DNA of 64,000 bases, taken from positions 1,548,501 to 1,612,500 of the forward strand of contig JARHVA010002374.1 in the NCBI GenBank assembly GCA_037957365.1, in the 5' to 3' direction. This DNA comes from Torreya grandis (lineage: Eukaryota > Streptophyta > Pinopsida > Cupressales > Taxaceae). Positions within the stretch are counted from its first letter, which is position 1, and the number at the start of each line of letters is the position of its first letter. The notes under the pieces are model-generated. The model did no database searches, was not told where the DNA came from, and saw only the letters and a list, made by a program, of their open reading frames with translations. The translations under genes were made by a program, and so were the position numbers. Positions 12,871-24,332 of the stretch are shown one piece after another.

Positions 12871-13659
12871 ATGTGATATGGGTGCTAAATCATTCTCACA
12901 TTAATTTCCCTTCCCTTTGACATCAAGAAAGTATATACCTTTTTCCACCCCTAAAAATAGTCTAACATTACCTAAAAATAGCCTAGAGTTGTCTAAGTAT
13001 AGTTTGGAGCTATTTTCATATAGACTGTCATGTTTGAGATTGCTTACTTCTTACATGGATAACATATTAACACTCAAATTTTCACTAGTTCTCATCTTAA
13101 TTTATATTGTATAGACTCCTAAATCTGATTCTTCACTTGATAATGATCTTTTGGTTCTTTTTAGTATTGAAGTATGAGTGGAGTTGTTTAAAATAGAAGT
13201 ATACTCAAATTTAGTCTTCGTTAAATCTTCATATTTACATGGATAGTCATGTTTAGGACTACCCACCATCTTTATTTCTATTATTTTTAGTGCTAAGAAT
13301 AATGTTAGACTGTAGTGTTTTTCTGAAGTTTAAGATTCAAATGTCCAAATTTAGGGGAAGCAATAGATGATAAGACTACCTCATATGCATATAATGTATT
13401 TTCTTCATCTAGTTTTTCTAGCTCTTTAATCTCATCTACTAGCTAAATGCTTGAAATTTTAGTTTTTCTTACATGAAAAAAATGTTAACATTCAAATTCT
13501 TAGAAATTAATTCACCATAAAAATATATATATTTCATTATCATTAGCATAATTGATGTCCTCCTTAGTCATCTCTTGATTAACAAGTACAACAACACCAT
13601 TGAAAATACTTCTTAAACATTTTTTCAATAATATAAACATTGATCTCAAATTCTTCATA
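12871..13659 (-). other. Element C spacer between protease and RNase H
   Basis: Minus-strand translation gives short acidic, low-complexity stretches (for example KELEKLDEEN near 13420) between many stops. No domain is recognised. It probably represents the protease-to-RNase H linker of the polyprotein. Confidence 0.4.
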
Positions 13660-14120
13660 CATGATCTCATTGGTCTTGTTGTATTTAGTGATCAAGTTTC
13701 TTTTTTGGTTCCCTTTCGACCTCGATAAGATTTAGCATACCATGACATAGGATCCATATATGTGAAAAATTGGTTTCCACATATTTGTTCAATATCCTAG
13801 ACCAATCTCTACTAATGAGCATACCATACAAATCAGGGATATCAACTACCTAAATATCAATGAATAGTCGTACCCTTGAATCCAAATCTAGTTGCATGTG
13901 AATATGGTTTAGCTCACTAACCACCTTAACTTTTGATTTTTCCAACTACACCACATTATTATTTGAATTTTTAGGATTCAATCCTAACTTTTGAAAAACT
14001 AAAAATTGTCATAACATTTCTTGAAGCCCCTAAATCCATGAAATAATTGTGTAAGTTTCTACCAAAAATACATACTATTAAGAGAAAATGATGAGTTTCA
14101 ATCTTTTCCTTATATATCAA
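13660..14120 (-). pseudogene. Aspartic protease relic of element C
   Basis: Processes the polyprotein. The minus strand reads NLHNYFMDLGASRNVM, where the usual DSGAS is DLGAS and the catalytic Asp is kept. This is followed at 13830-13680 by a DLYGMLISRDWS pattern that is characteristic of the segment after protease in this plant gypsy group. The upstream end is broken exactly where the LTR of element B begins. The polyprotein resumes on the far side of B at 28091, in Gag. Confidence 0.8.
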
Positions 14121-14125
14121 CATTT
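14121..14125. repeat. Target-site duplication of element B, left copy
   Basis: CATTT here matches CATGT at 28086-28090 with one difference. The two lie exactly outside the ends of the B LTRs. Confidence 0.6.
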
Positions 14126-15453
14126 TTTTAACCCTAAATTTATAATATGGGTTATCAAGGGTTAATGATATCCAAATTAATAAGCACAAGGGTAATAAAT
14201 AGATCTATAATAGGCCAATTAATTTTCAAACTTAGATAAATAATATTTTGAATTTAAATATTAAGATATGTTAAAAATAGAAAGTATAACTATTGATTGA
14301 TATTGTAATTAATTGAAAATAAGATTACTTCATTTACTACGTACATGCATATATATGTTGAAATAGGTCAGAAGTGGACTAGATCAAGATCCTAGAATAG
14401 TCGTAAGATTGTGTAATTTTACATTTTATGCCTTAGACACTTGCATCAGATCTGGATAGTTACATTGATGTTGGTATCTAAACTAGATGAAGGTGTCCTA
14501 TATATAATACTAACTAGATATATATGTGACCAATTAGAGCCTTCAAGGTTTTTTATCTTCTTTTTTATGATGTATATAGATCATGCATATAAGTTGTCAC
14601 TCTTCATCAAATGATCAAACCCTAGATTCCTCACCCTTGGAGTGACTAACGTAAAATAGGTTATTGGGCACATGGTTTTGAGCTACCCCAAGGACCCCTC
14701 TATCAATGGGTGTTTCCTACATAGCCAATACTCCAAATAGGGTCTTAGACTTATGTAGTTCTCCCCTATGTGTTTTCTTGTATGTGCATAAGGATGCAAT
14801 ATGTGATAAACAAGTACATAAAATGACCTAGCTTGTAACTTGGAAAATATGGCTCATGGGATGCTCTTTCAGTACTTGAGACCTATGGGAATACTTCTCC
14901 TATGAGTGATATGTAAATAGGGATGAATAGGGCATGTTTGTTCACTTTAATTCTTTATTGAGTGTTTTTTGGCAAGTTTCCATGCAAGTTCTTAGTATTT
15001 GCTAGGTGAAGAATGAATGAAGATTAATCTTGTACATATACCAATCCATTATGAAAATACATCTCACTAAAACACTTGGGTTGACCATAAGGATATATTT
15101 CATTTGAAAATTAGATGAATTTTGGGCATTGGACACTTAGTTGGAAAAGAGACCCTTGTGTCGATGTAGCATTTGGCTAGGATGCAAGTTTTCAAGAAGC
15201 TAGAAAACAGGTATAGGTCCAAAACTAGTAGAGAAGGATAGAGATCAAGTTTAAATAAGTTTTCATAATATAGAAGGCCTAGTCATCAAAATAATAGTGG
15301 TCTAACTAAGAGATAAAAAAATTGGCGCAAAGAGATAGTGAATGTGAGCCTTTCCATAGTGGGAAGGTGTTATAACTGAAGGGTACAATCATGATAGTTA
15401 TTTTCTAAATGTATAAGATTGAGGTGTTACATAAGTCATATTTAGTGTCTACA
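14126..15453 (-). repeat. 3' LTR of element B
   Basis: Collinear with 18891-19157 joined to 27024-28085. The outer end aligns with TGTTTAAAATG of the other copy (TT-rich here, the TG lost). The inner end is GTGTCTACA. It contains an imperfect copy of the region cut by D. Confidence 0.85.
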
Positions 15454-15471
15454 TTCCCCACCTCCCTTTAA
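15454..15471 (-). other. Polypurine tract of element B
   Basis: The minus strand reads TTAAAGGGAGGTGGGGAA immediately before the LTR start TGTAGACAC. The related element E has AAAGAGGGGTTAA before TGCAAACAC at the same place. Confidence 0.8.
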
Positions 15472-15894
15472 TTTAATAATGAAATTGTTAGTTTAAAAGA
15501 AGATAAATGCATACCTAGGTGTGGATAACACACCTTATCTTTATGTGAGCCCAACTTGAGTGATTTATTGGTGAGTGACCTACAACTAAGATCATGTTAT
15601 AGTATATAATCAATGTATGAAATCTGAAATTGAAAGAATTTGAAATGCTTGAAAGTAAAGAGTGTAAGGTTAGGATTACACTTGTGTGTCGATGCTACCA
15701 TCTTGCCTTTTAGAAATTTCATTTGGGGAGATGCTTCATTATGAAGTATTGAGCTAGTATTAGGAAAAATTTGAAACTACAAGTGCATACATATATAGAT
15801 ATCAGAAGACACATGCCCCTAACCTTGGTGCAAAGGTGAGTTTCCACATGACCATTGAGCTTATCTCAATCATGAAACCTAATCATGCTTATAA

Positions 15895-16058
15895 CTTAGT
15901 GAGTGTGAGTGATGAAATCAAATCATACTCTATATCAAGTGAGGGTGGATGATTTAATCACTACATCTTATAAATATGGTGAAGTTATATGATTTAATCA
16001 AGTCTAAATTATAAACTTGGTAAGATTGAGTGATTTAATCACCTTAACCTTTCCAAAA
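15895..16058 (-). repeat. Four-unit minisatellite, period about 41 bp, in element B
   Basis: Four degenerate units of 40-41 bp share a core like GTGAGTGATTTAATCA followed by an AT-rich half. The array sits in the 3' untranslated part of B between the coding relic and the polypurine tract. Confidence 0.7.
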
Positions 16059-17480
16059 GGGTGAAGCAAATACTGTAGTAGATAGGCTTAATAAAAATCC
16101 ATAAAATTCCATCTTGGGTATGATAATAGTCCATAGTAGTATTTGAAATCTATAAAATAATTTTATTTTTCAACTTCAGGTGAGCTTTTGCATGGAATAT
16201 GCACCTCATAAATGTGTCAAGCTAATAATAAGGTATAATAACAGTACCAATGTATAGAATGTTATGAAAAATGTGTATTTGAATCATATAACTATGAAAT
16301 TTGGCCAATTTGAATTTTTTTTTCAAGTGTGGAGAACATGTTTCCATGACATGCCCCCACTAAATTTGGGGAGTCTGAAAACTAGATAAGTATGGAGGTC
16401 ATTCTTTTTTGGCATGCCCCCACTGAAATCTAAAATTATTAAAATGTGGAATCCATGCTCCTATGACATGTCCCTCTTTTGAGGTGAGGGTACATAAAAT
16501 ATGGTAGTTTCCTTACCTCAAAAGGATAAGATAATGGTATAACTTGTGTATGGATCATGCAACATATAGGAGTAGCATGTCTGGGTAGATATAACAATGA
16601 GGTATGTAGTATATGATCACATCAAGTCCTAAATGCATGATATAGACCATGGAAATGTCTAGATAGTAATATTTCAAGATCAACAAGAAAAAAATCACAC
16701 ATCCAAGATCACTTAAAGGAAAAAAAATTCAATGGTCCAAGGAAACCACATATAAGGGGCATGTTCAAATGTTGCACAATAAAATGTACATGACTTATTC
16801 AAATGTCCACAAAGCATATAATGACACCCAAATGTCCATATATAATAAACAATGACATATTTAAATGTTAAAATAGGCAAATAAAGGCATAGGTGCCACA
16901 AGTAAAGGAGCATATTCAAATGCTCAAACAAGCAATACATTTCAAGATAATAGAAAGCAAGGAAAGACACTCAAGGAAGTGTAGAAATGAAAACATGGAA
17001 TCATAAGAAACCAACATAAGAATATCATACTCATCCCTATACATACAATTTAGCAAAAAAATTTAAGTACATAACTTATCAAGTACACTGTGAAAGATAT
17101 AAGCATTAATAAAGACATTTGTAAGTACATAAAAATCAATCATGATAATGTAAAATAATCATAAAATAATATAATTTGGTTGTATCATGATCATAAAAGT
17201 GGATGCCCTTAATTTAATAATGACGTGAGTAGAGGTAAGTTCCAACATTCATATGTGCACATATCATGTGTCTGGGTATGTTTTAATCACACTCAAAAGA
17301 TGCATGAAACATATGTATGTACATAGAAATAAATGATATGATATCTACCAACATAGAACCAATAACATAGATGCCAAGGAGCTAATAAAACATGGAAATG
17401 CTAAAGATGTTTTTAATTTTTGAAATTTTGAAATTTTTATTTTATTTTTGGAATATTTGATTTTTTAAAATTTTTTGTAA
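16059..17480 (-). other. 3' untranslated region of element B with repeated modules
   Basis: No coding is seen. Plus-strand motifs such as GACATGCCCCCACT recur at about 16350, 16410 and 16460, and are the reverse complement of the GGGGGCATG module repeated in E at 37.6-40 kb. Stretches around 16730-16970 and 17340-17420 also align with E 3' sequence (36.6-37.3 kb) in inverse orientation, showing common descent. Confidence 0.65.
16473..16525 (-). other. Conserved stem-loop in element B 3' region
   Basis: The arms CTTTTGAGGTGAGG and CCTTACCTCAAAAG pair with about a 20-base loop and one mismatch. The same structure is in element E at 37517-37569. Its role is unknown. Confidence 0.6.
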
Positions 17481-18720
17481 AATTTGGAAGGATAATCAAG
17501 GAAGACATGTGCAAGGAAAAGTGATACTAGAAACTAATATATTGATCAAGGAGATGCTTATGTGAAGTCTTTGTATCATTTATATAATATTCATATGTTA
17601 TGTAGTATCATTAGGATCATACTAATCTTTTTTGGTATTAAGATCATATTAATCTTATATATTAGTAGTATAGGAAAGATGAAACTTCTTAGGCTATTAT
17701 TGAACTTGTGATATATCATTTTGAGCATCCATGTATGAAAAAAATATATCACTATATATTAGATCTTATTTTTTTTAAGTTTTTTTTGCTTGATTATGTT
17801 CATCTTAGTCAAAATGTTTCATATCATTATGGGATAGCGAAGAGTCCTGTATATTTGTTGGCACACTAAGAAAATATGTAAGTTGTGCTTTAAGTTATTT
17901 ATCTTTCTGTAAGATATCTTTCTCTAGATTGGCCTTTTGAATCTTTTCTTTCTCCATTTTTTTAATTTTGAATTGATTTTTATCTAAGTTATCTTTTGCT
18001 ATCCATATTTATTCTTTTTGCACTTATGTTTTAGGAGAGGTGCTCATAGTGTGAGTGGGTTTCTTGATTGATGTATCAATGACATGATCACCACTATTTT
18101 TTTATGAATTTACATTTTGTTATTAAATTAAAAACAACAATTTTTAGGATTCCCATACATTATATGATATGCACAATGATATTTTTATCTACTTATAGGA
18201 TATACAATAGGTAACTGAATCACTTTGTTTCGAAGCATTTTTCTTAGGATTTCACTTGGACTCTTATTGTCCTTTTGGTCACTTTTTTAATAACTTATAT
18301 TAGATGTGTTATTTCTTATCTTTTCATTTGGATATGAAACCTTGTTATATGAAGATGAAAACACATGTCACATGATTAACACTAGCATATTTTTTATTTT
18401 GTAGGTGTGCAACTAATTTTTCAATGATGTCATCTCTGAACTAAAATATTGCTTTTGATTTTATGACTCTTCTATTAAGTTGATCATAAATATTACTTGA
18501 TATTGTAGGGATTCATAAGCACAAGCCATAGGTTTTTCATATTAAATATTCATAATGTACCACCTAAGGATTTATAAAGGGTTTGTTGGATACCCTCTTT
18601 TGGCATTATAGGATGGGCCATCTTAATTTTGAAGAAGTGATAACATGAACCCGGTTGAAGGTATGGTATCTATCACCCTAATTAGGGTTAGGAGGAGGAA
18701 GAATCTCTTTTTCAGACATT
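17481..18720 (-). pseudogene. Gag-like N-terminal relic of element B
   Basis: A possible start at 18719-18717 begins MSEKEILPPPNPN. It is followed by stops and a later stretch of charged residues (FRDDIIEKLVAHLQNK near 18430) that could be coiled coil. No retrotransposon-gag core, zinc knuckle or enzyme motif is recognisable. From about 17950 to 17481 the translation is only short fragments. Assignment as gag rests on position after the primer site and leader, not on a domain match. Confidence 0.4.
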
Positions 18721-18871
18721 TTAAATATTCTAAAGATCAATATGATAATAAAAAATAAAATGTATGCAAATACTAGGAAATATTCAATCATGAAAATGAA
18801 ATTCTAAGTTGAATAATTAAAGTAACTAGTAAAATCATAAGACCCTAGGGTAATATATGGTTTGGAGACTA

Positions 18872-18888
18872 GAGGATAGGTTTCACCA
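18872..18888 (-). other. Primer binding site of element B
   Basis: The minus strand reads TGGTGAAACCTATCCTC two bases after the LTR end TTTTAAACA. The TGG start and spacing are those of a tRNA primer site. I cannot name the tRNA from memory. Confidence 0.6.
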
Positions 18889-18890
18889 AA

Positions 18891-19157
18891 TGTTTAAAAT
18901 GAAATTGATAAAATGGGTTATCAAGGGTTAAGAATATAGAAATGAATAAGCACAAGGGTGATAAAGAGATCTATAGCAGGATATTTAATTTATAAACTTA
19001 GAGAAAAATATTATAAATTTAAATAATAATATATGCCAAAAATATAAATTACAACTATTGATTGATATTGAAATAAATTGAAAATAATATTACTTAAATG
19101 GTTTAATGTGCACATGTAAAACTAGGTTGAAATAAGCTGAAAGTGGACTAGATTAGG
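18891..19157 (-). repeat. 5' LTR of element B, part 1 (inner end)
   Basis: Aligns with 14126-14393 of the left LTR, then stops at the D insertion. Continues at 27024. Confidence 0.85.
19153..19157. repeat. Target-site duplication of element D, left copy
   Basis: TTAGG here is repeated exactly at 27019-27023, directly outside the TG...CA ends of D. Confidence 0.85.
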
Positions 19158-21855
19158 TGTTAGAGGTACAATCACTAAGAGGGGGGTGAATCAGTAATGT
19201 AATATAATCCAATTCAATTCTAAACTCTTAAATATTCAACATACATTAACTTTATCAAATAACATAAACATGAAATCACATACATCATAAATAATAACAT
19301 ACATCACATGAACACATCATATATGTGGGAAACCCTCTTGGGGGATAAAACCCACTAAACCCTACAATATGAAATATAGTCTTATAAAATAAAATCCAAC
19401 ATTTATAACATCACCAACTAATAAAGTAATACCCATCCCTTAGTTTAGTGAGACACCAATCCCATAAGGAGTTATTGCCCCTGTCTAGTTGAGTACCCAC
19501 AACAACTAGACCTTTAGCAAGCTTTACCTTTCAAGGAGAAATCAACACCCTAGGCAATCAAGAAACCACTCAGCTACCTAAATAGATCACCTTGAACACC
19601 TTTTTCTACTCTTAAATTGATGATGATCACCTTTGTTTTTACTCTTCGCCTCTAATCTCTCTCAAGCTACCTCTAGGGCTAACTTAATCAAATTGCATGT
19701 TCTAGGCTCATTAAGTCCAATGGCCTGTGTGTCCTCCTACATCAACTTGATTAGATAAACATGTCTGATATTTTTCACACTCTGATGGTTGTAAATGACC
19801 TGTACCTTCTCTTTCAAAAGTTTTCTTCTTCACTTAAATCTACACTTACATAACAACTAGCACTATTAGTCAAATTAGACCTTGTACTTATACCACTCTC
19901 TTCTTTTAACCAATATTGGTTGGCTAAGATGATTTACATATTTGAACCAAACATAACATAGCTCCATACACATATTACATGTGAGAACTACACACTCCTT
20001 AGGTCATTCAATGCCTCATTATCCCTAAACCACCATTAGGTCTTGGTGAGACCTAAAATAATTAGGCCTTCATACTCACATGTTACATGTGAGACTAATT
20101 GGACCACATTAATCCTTTACCAATGCTTAAAACACATGAAACCTATCTCCAATATCCCCTTTATCACTCTCACATGGTTCCATGCCACTTGGAACACCAA
20201 CTCAACACTTGAACCTACCAATTAGGTCTCTTTGCTTTTTAGGCCTTCAGAAATAGAAAACACATTCTCAAACTTATGAAGCAAAAACTCAAATATTTCA
20301 CATAATTATATGATTATATCACATGGTAACCCTTCAATACCTTTTCAACACCTATATTTTCCTTAGAAACTTCAACATAGGTTCTAAGTACTAAAATCAA
20401 CTCTCTCAGAATGACCACTCAGATTGGTCATATACAAACAAAATATATTCAAGCTATTTTGACTCTCCATAACTGATCAAGTGGAAAATATATAAAAAAA
20501 TGCCTTTTCATAATCCTCAAAGACTTATATAACATCTCCATACTCATTTTATTCTTCAATTTTGCTCAGAACACCTTTAAATCACTCCTGCAACATGGTC
20601 ACTCAATCTACTAGTGCATTCAAAAAACACAATCAACTTATAATTAATTATTCACACTTAAGATGGATTGGTCAAACCTTCAAAACCACACAAATAGTAT
20701 TGATGGATTCTAAAACACCTTCTAATATCTATTTCATCTTGAAACATCAAAATACTATTAAGAACAAATCAATTATCCTTCTTGGGTCACTTCTAGAACA
20801 TGGTCAAACACATAGTCAACTTTGGAACTTAATAGATGTAATTGTAAAAACATTCAAATATTATAATTAAATTTTTTGGATGTCACTTTAATTACTTTAC
20901 AAATTTGTTTTTTACTCCATTAGAAAATTCCTCTTACATCAAAAGATATTAGAAAAATACTTAGCACTAGTTTTTCCTTTGTTAATTTCAAATGCCAATG
21001 GTCACTATAGAATTGCAAATATTTTAGACATATGTCTACATCTCATGTCCTAGCATAGCTTGATCAAATTCACTCTATATATTTCCTCACTATATTCCTA
21101 GATTTAACTCTCATCTCTCGTTGTTGATCTTTGATATGCGCTTTCATGATTAAGACACTTGGCACCCTCACGTGCCTTCTGAGCACATTGCCTATTTGAC
21201 TCCTATCAACTTCTACCACTTCGCAGCCTTGCATGATTTTTGAGCATCCTTTGATATATTGACTAAATACGCATAATTGGATCAATACTAACAATATCAC
21301 ATGCTCCATTAGATCATTATCTGGTTAGATTAAATGCTCATTGTTAGATCTATGATCCGATTAAATGCTCATCGTAGATCTTTGATAATGCAAATTTGGC
21401 TAAGTATGGGAATCTAGTGAACTTTGCATGAGAATCCTACTTTTCACCTTAATAAATTTTTATATGCATCATGTCTAAACTTTAAATTTAAACTACATGA
21501 TTACCTCTTATATGGGAATATATCCATGTATCAAACTACTCCTGAAACCTTCACATGTGTGAAATATGACATAATCAATTTGATCACTCAACCTTATCTA
21601 TAAATATAACTAATTGAACATAGACACTCATATGACTCATTTTATGAATTCCTTTGTCTTCCATAAGTGTCCCAAGCACTCATAACACCCCATAGGGTCT
21701 TTGAAACATGACTATACCATCAATGTCATTTATTAATTACTTAACTAGGCAAACACTCTCCAAACCATTAATCTGATCACTTTGTCATTAATGCACTATG
21801 AATCATGATCTCTTTGAAATCAATGACAACCTAACATCAATGACCATTCTCAAAA
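19158..21855 (-). repeat. 3' LTR of element D
   Basis: Collinear over its whole length with 24333-27018 with many substitutions. Starts TGTTAGAGG on the plus strand and ends CTCAAAA (CTCAACA in the other copy). Several short open stretches inside (for example 20043-20225 and 20562-20870) have counterparts only through LTR homology and are not taken as genes. Confidence 0.9.
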
Positions 21856-21859
21856 ATAT

Positions 21860-21870
21860 CCTCCTTTTTT
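21860..21870 (-). other. Polypurine tract of element D
   Basis: The minus strand reads AAAAAAGGAGG, ending four bases before the 3' LTR. Confidence 0.7.
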
Positions 21871-21930
21871 ATTGATGGCAAAACACCCTCAGAATGACTT
21901 CTTACTCATTTGAACTTCTTCATCTGATCT

Positions 21931-22472
21931 TTCTCCCCCTTTGACATTAATGACAAAGGGTCTCTTCCTCAACATGCCAATAATCATTCCTCAACATCAT
22001 GTATGCATTCAAACACTATTTAATATGCTTAGGATACTTACATACTTTCAATCATATGAATAAATTTCTCCCCCTTTGACATGCACCAATCTAAACTTGG
22101 ACTTATTTGATCCTTGGACCTAAAAAACTACTCACAAAGCTTATAAATCTCCCCCTAACATTATACATACCTCTTCTTACCTTTGAGATTCTCAAACATG
22201 CTCAAAACACAACACTCTTCTTGGCCATACATATCTCTATGAAGAAATAGAAAAATTGCTTCTATACCTTCTCTCTCAGATTCAGTCATTTGATCCTAGG
22301 ACCTAACCATTTACAAAGCTCCCCCTTTATTTATGCATGAGAATTCAGTACATTGTCAAAGCACCTGACTTGGTTTCATCAAGTCATCATATCAACATGG
22401 TTGATTTCACATCTATATCAAAAAAATTCATATCTCCATAATAAATAAAACATCTCACATATGTTCCCCCTC
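21931..22472 (-). repeat. Series of five purine tracts in element D 3' region
   Basis: CTCCCCCTTTGACAT-like motifs (minus strand ATGTCAAAGGGGGAG) occur at 21931-21948, 22066-22082, 22148-22160, 22319-22331 and 22464-22472. The first two share the TCAAAGGGGGAGAA core typical of copia polypurine tracts. The remaining sequence between them is non-coding. Confidence 0.65.
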
Positions 22473-22681
22473 ACATCATACACAACTCTTCAAGCCTTTC
22501 AAACTATCTAAGTTATCTTTCCTTAACTCCATGCTTCACCTAGATCATGGCATCTTTAACAAATATTCTCAATGAACTAGGTATACCATTGACAAACTCT
22601 CAAATTGCATCCACCATGCTTCCTCTTTCTTGTCAAGTGTCTCTTTGAAGCATATATAGAGATACCCTAACCCATAATGTC

Positions 22682-24300
22682 CTAGAATAATGTGAAACTA
22701 GGAGTTTCCCACAAACCCTCATATTCCTTCTCCTCCTTGGTCATCTGATACTTATAGTTCTTCTTCTTTTTCTTAGGCTTAAGAGAAGCAACATGATCAT
22801 CCACTACAATATTATCCTTTTCTTCTAAGATTTTTAGATTGACAACATATGAAGACAACAAAGATTCAAGACATACCTTTTCAACTGAAGAAAGAACCTC
22901 ATCAATGGACATTGAAAATTGGTGTTATTTGCATGAAACTTGATCAATAATAGCAAGATGTTCTCTTGGATCCATACATACCTTAGAACTAACCTCAATT
23001 AGTATTTTGGTCTTTTCTTTGAGCTTGACTTGAACTAACTTTTGATTTTCCTTTTCTATCTAGATAAATGACACATTCTCTTAGCATTCCCAAACTTTAA
23101 TATTTTATTCCTCTTTTTCTTTAGTAGGTAGTCCATCTTGATCTTTCAACTCAGCTGAATTAGTTTTCTTGATTTTCACTTCCTTAGGTTTCTATACCAA
23201 GGATTGACCTTTCTTGAGAACTCTAGGATGTCCATGTACCTTTTTATGACTTGAGAGATTACTTATAAAAAATCTTACAATATGACCAACTTGATGATAA
23301 CTGAAACAAATAATATCTTATCTCTTAGGTTCATTATTCTCAAGCTTGAATGTCTTAGGTATCCATACCTGGGTAAGTCTTTTCCCATGTATTCTAGGGT
23401 AGAATATAGCAATATGTCTCATGTCATGGAAATTATAGTAGACTATATTATCCATACCTCTATCTAACCAGATGCGCTTCCTTCTATAGTTTTTTACCTT
23501 ATGACCAAGCCTGTGACAAATATAACAATGACCATTAAATATATTTCATACCTCATGGCACTTGGCTGCCTAATGGATCTTTTCTTGTTGATCTTGGTGC
23601 TTGAATCCTTCTTATCTTGAGTTGAATTATCTTCCTATTTCTCAGTCTTTTTTACCTTGACAATAAATTTCTCAAGCTCATCCTTCAATGAATCTATCTT
23701 GGTTTTCAATTGAACGCTGTCATCCTCTTTAGCTCTCATACTTGAACTTGTAGCCTCTAACTAAGTTTAGAGAACTTGGATAGTCTCCTTATCCCTCTTA
23801 GATTATTTAGCCATGTCATCCTTAAATATACATGATTTCTCTTCAAAAATATTTATAGAATCAAGATTGGACTTCAACTCATCGTGTTCACCTTGCTTTG
23901 AGCTCAACTTAGAATTTGTCTCTTCTAACTAAGTATTGAGATGTCTGCATTCTTCTTCTTTTAAACTCAGATTTATCTTTGTAACCCTTAATTGATCCTC
24001 AATAATGTTGATCTTCTCTTTATCATCTTTTGATCTTGATCTTACCTTCAAGGATTCTAGCTCCTTATTGAGCTTGATGCACTCACCTTAATAGCCTTAT
24101 AACTTGAGTTGATGATCTTATTATGATCAAACTCGTTCAACTTACCTTTGTGCTTCTTAAAAATTACCTTGATCTAATTGCACTTTTATTCACTTAATTT
24201 TATACATGCATAAGTAACCTCCACATGAGCCTTCAACTCTTGATTCTCTTTCTTCAATTACTTGGCCATATTGTACCTTGGATCACTTTTAAGTGGTTAA
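22682..24300 (-). pseudogene. Gag-like relic of element D with coiled coil and two decayed zinc knuckles
   Basis: Nucleocapsid/structural protein. Minus-strand translation starts with Lys/Glu/Gln-rich, coiled-coil-like sequence (24300-23640) cut by stops. A first CCHC-type knuckle lies at 23527-23490, CYICHRLGHKVKN, whose final Cys is Tyr. A second at 23308-23265 reads CFSYHQVGHIVRFF, lacking the second and last Cys. A final 76-codon open stretch at 22912-22682 contains a KPKKKKKNYKYQ basic run. The fragments keep one frame over long distances, which argues that this was a single protein. No protease, integrase or reverse transcriptase follows. Confidence 0.7.
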
Positions 24301-24312
24301 ACTTGAAAAGAA

Positions 24313-24330
24313 GGTCCTACTCTGATACCA
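24313..24330 (-). other. Primer binding site of element D (initiator Met tRNA type)
   Basis: The minus strand reads TGGTATCAGAGTAGGACC two bases after the 5' LTR end. The TGGTATCAGAG core is the standard plant primer site complementary to the 3' end of initiator methionine tRNA. It fixes the orientation of D. Confidence 0.9.
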
Positions 24331-24332
24331 AT

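Noticed and set aside
16713..16970. 85-codon minus-strand open stretch in element B rich in Tyr, Leu, Cys
   Set aside because: The homologous part of E does not keep it as a reading frame, and it lies in the 3' untranslated region.
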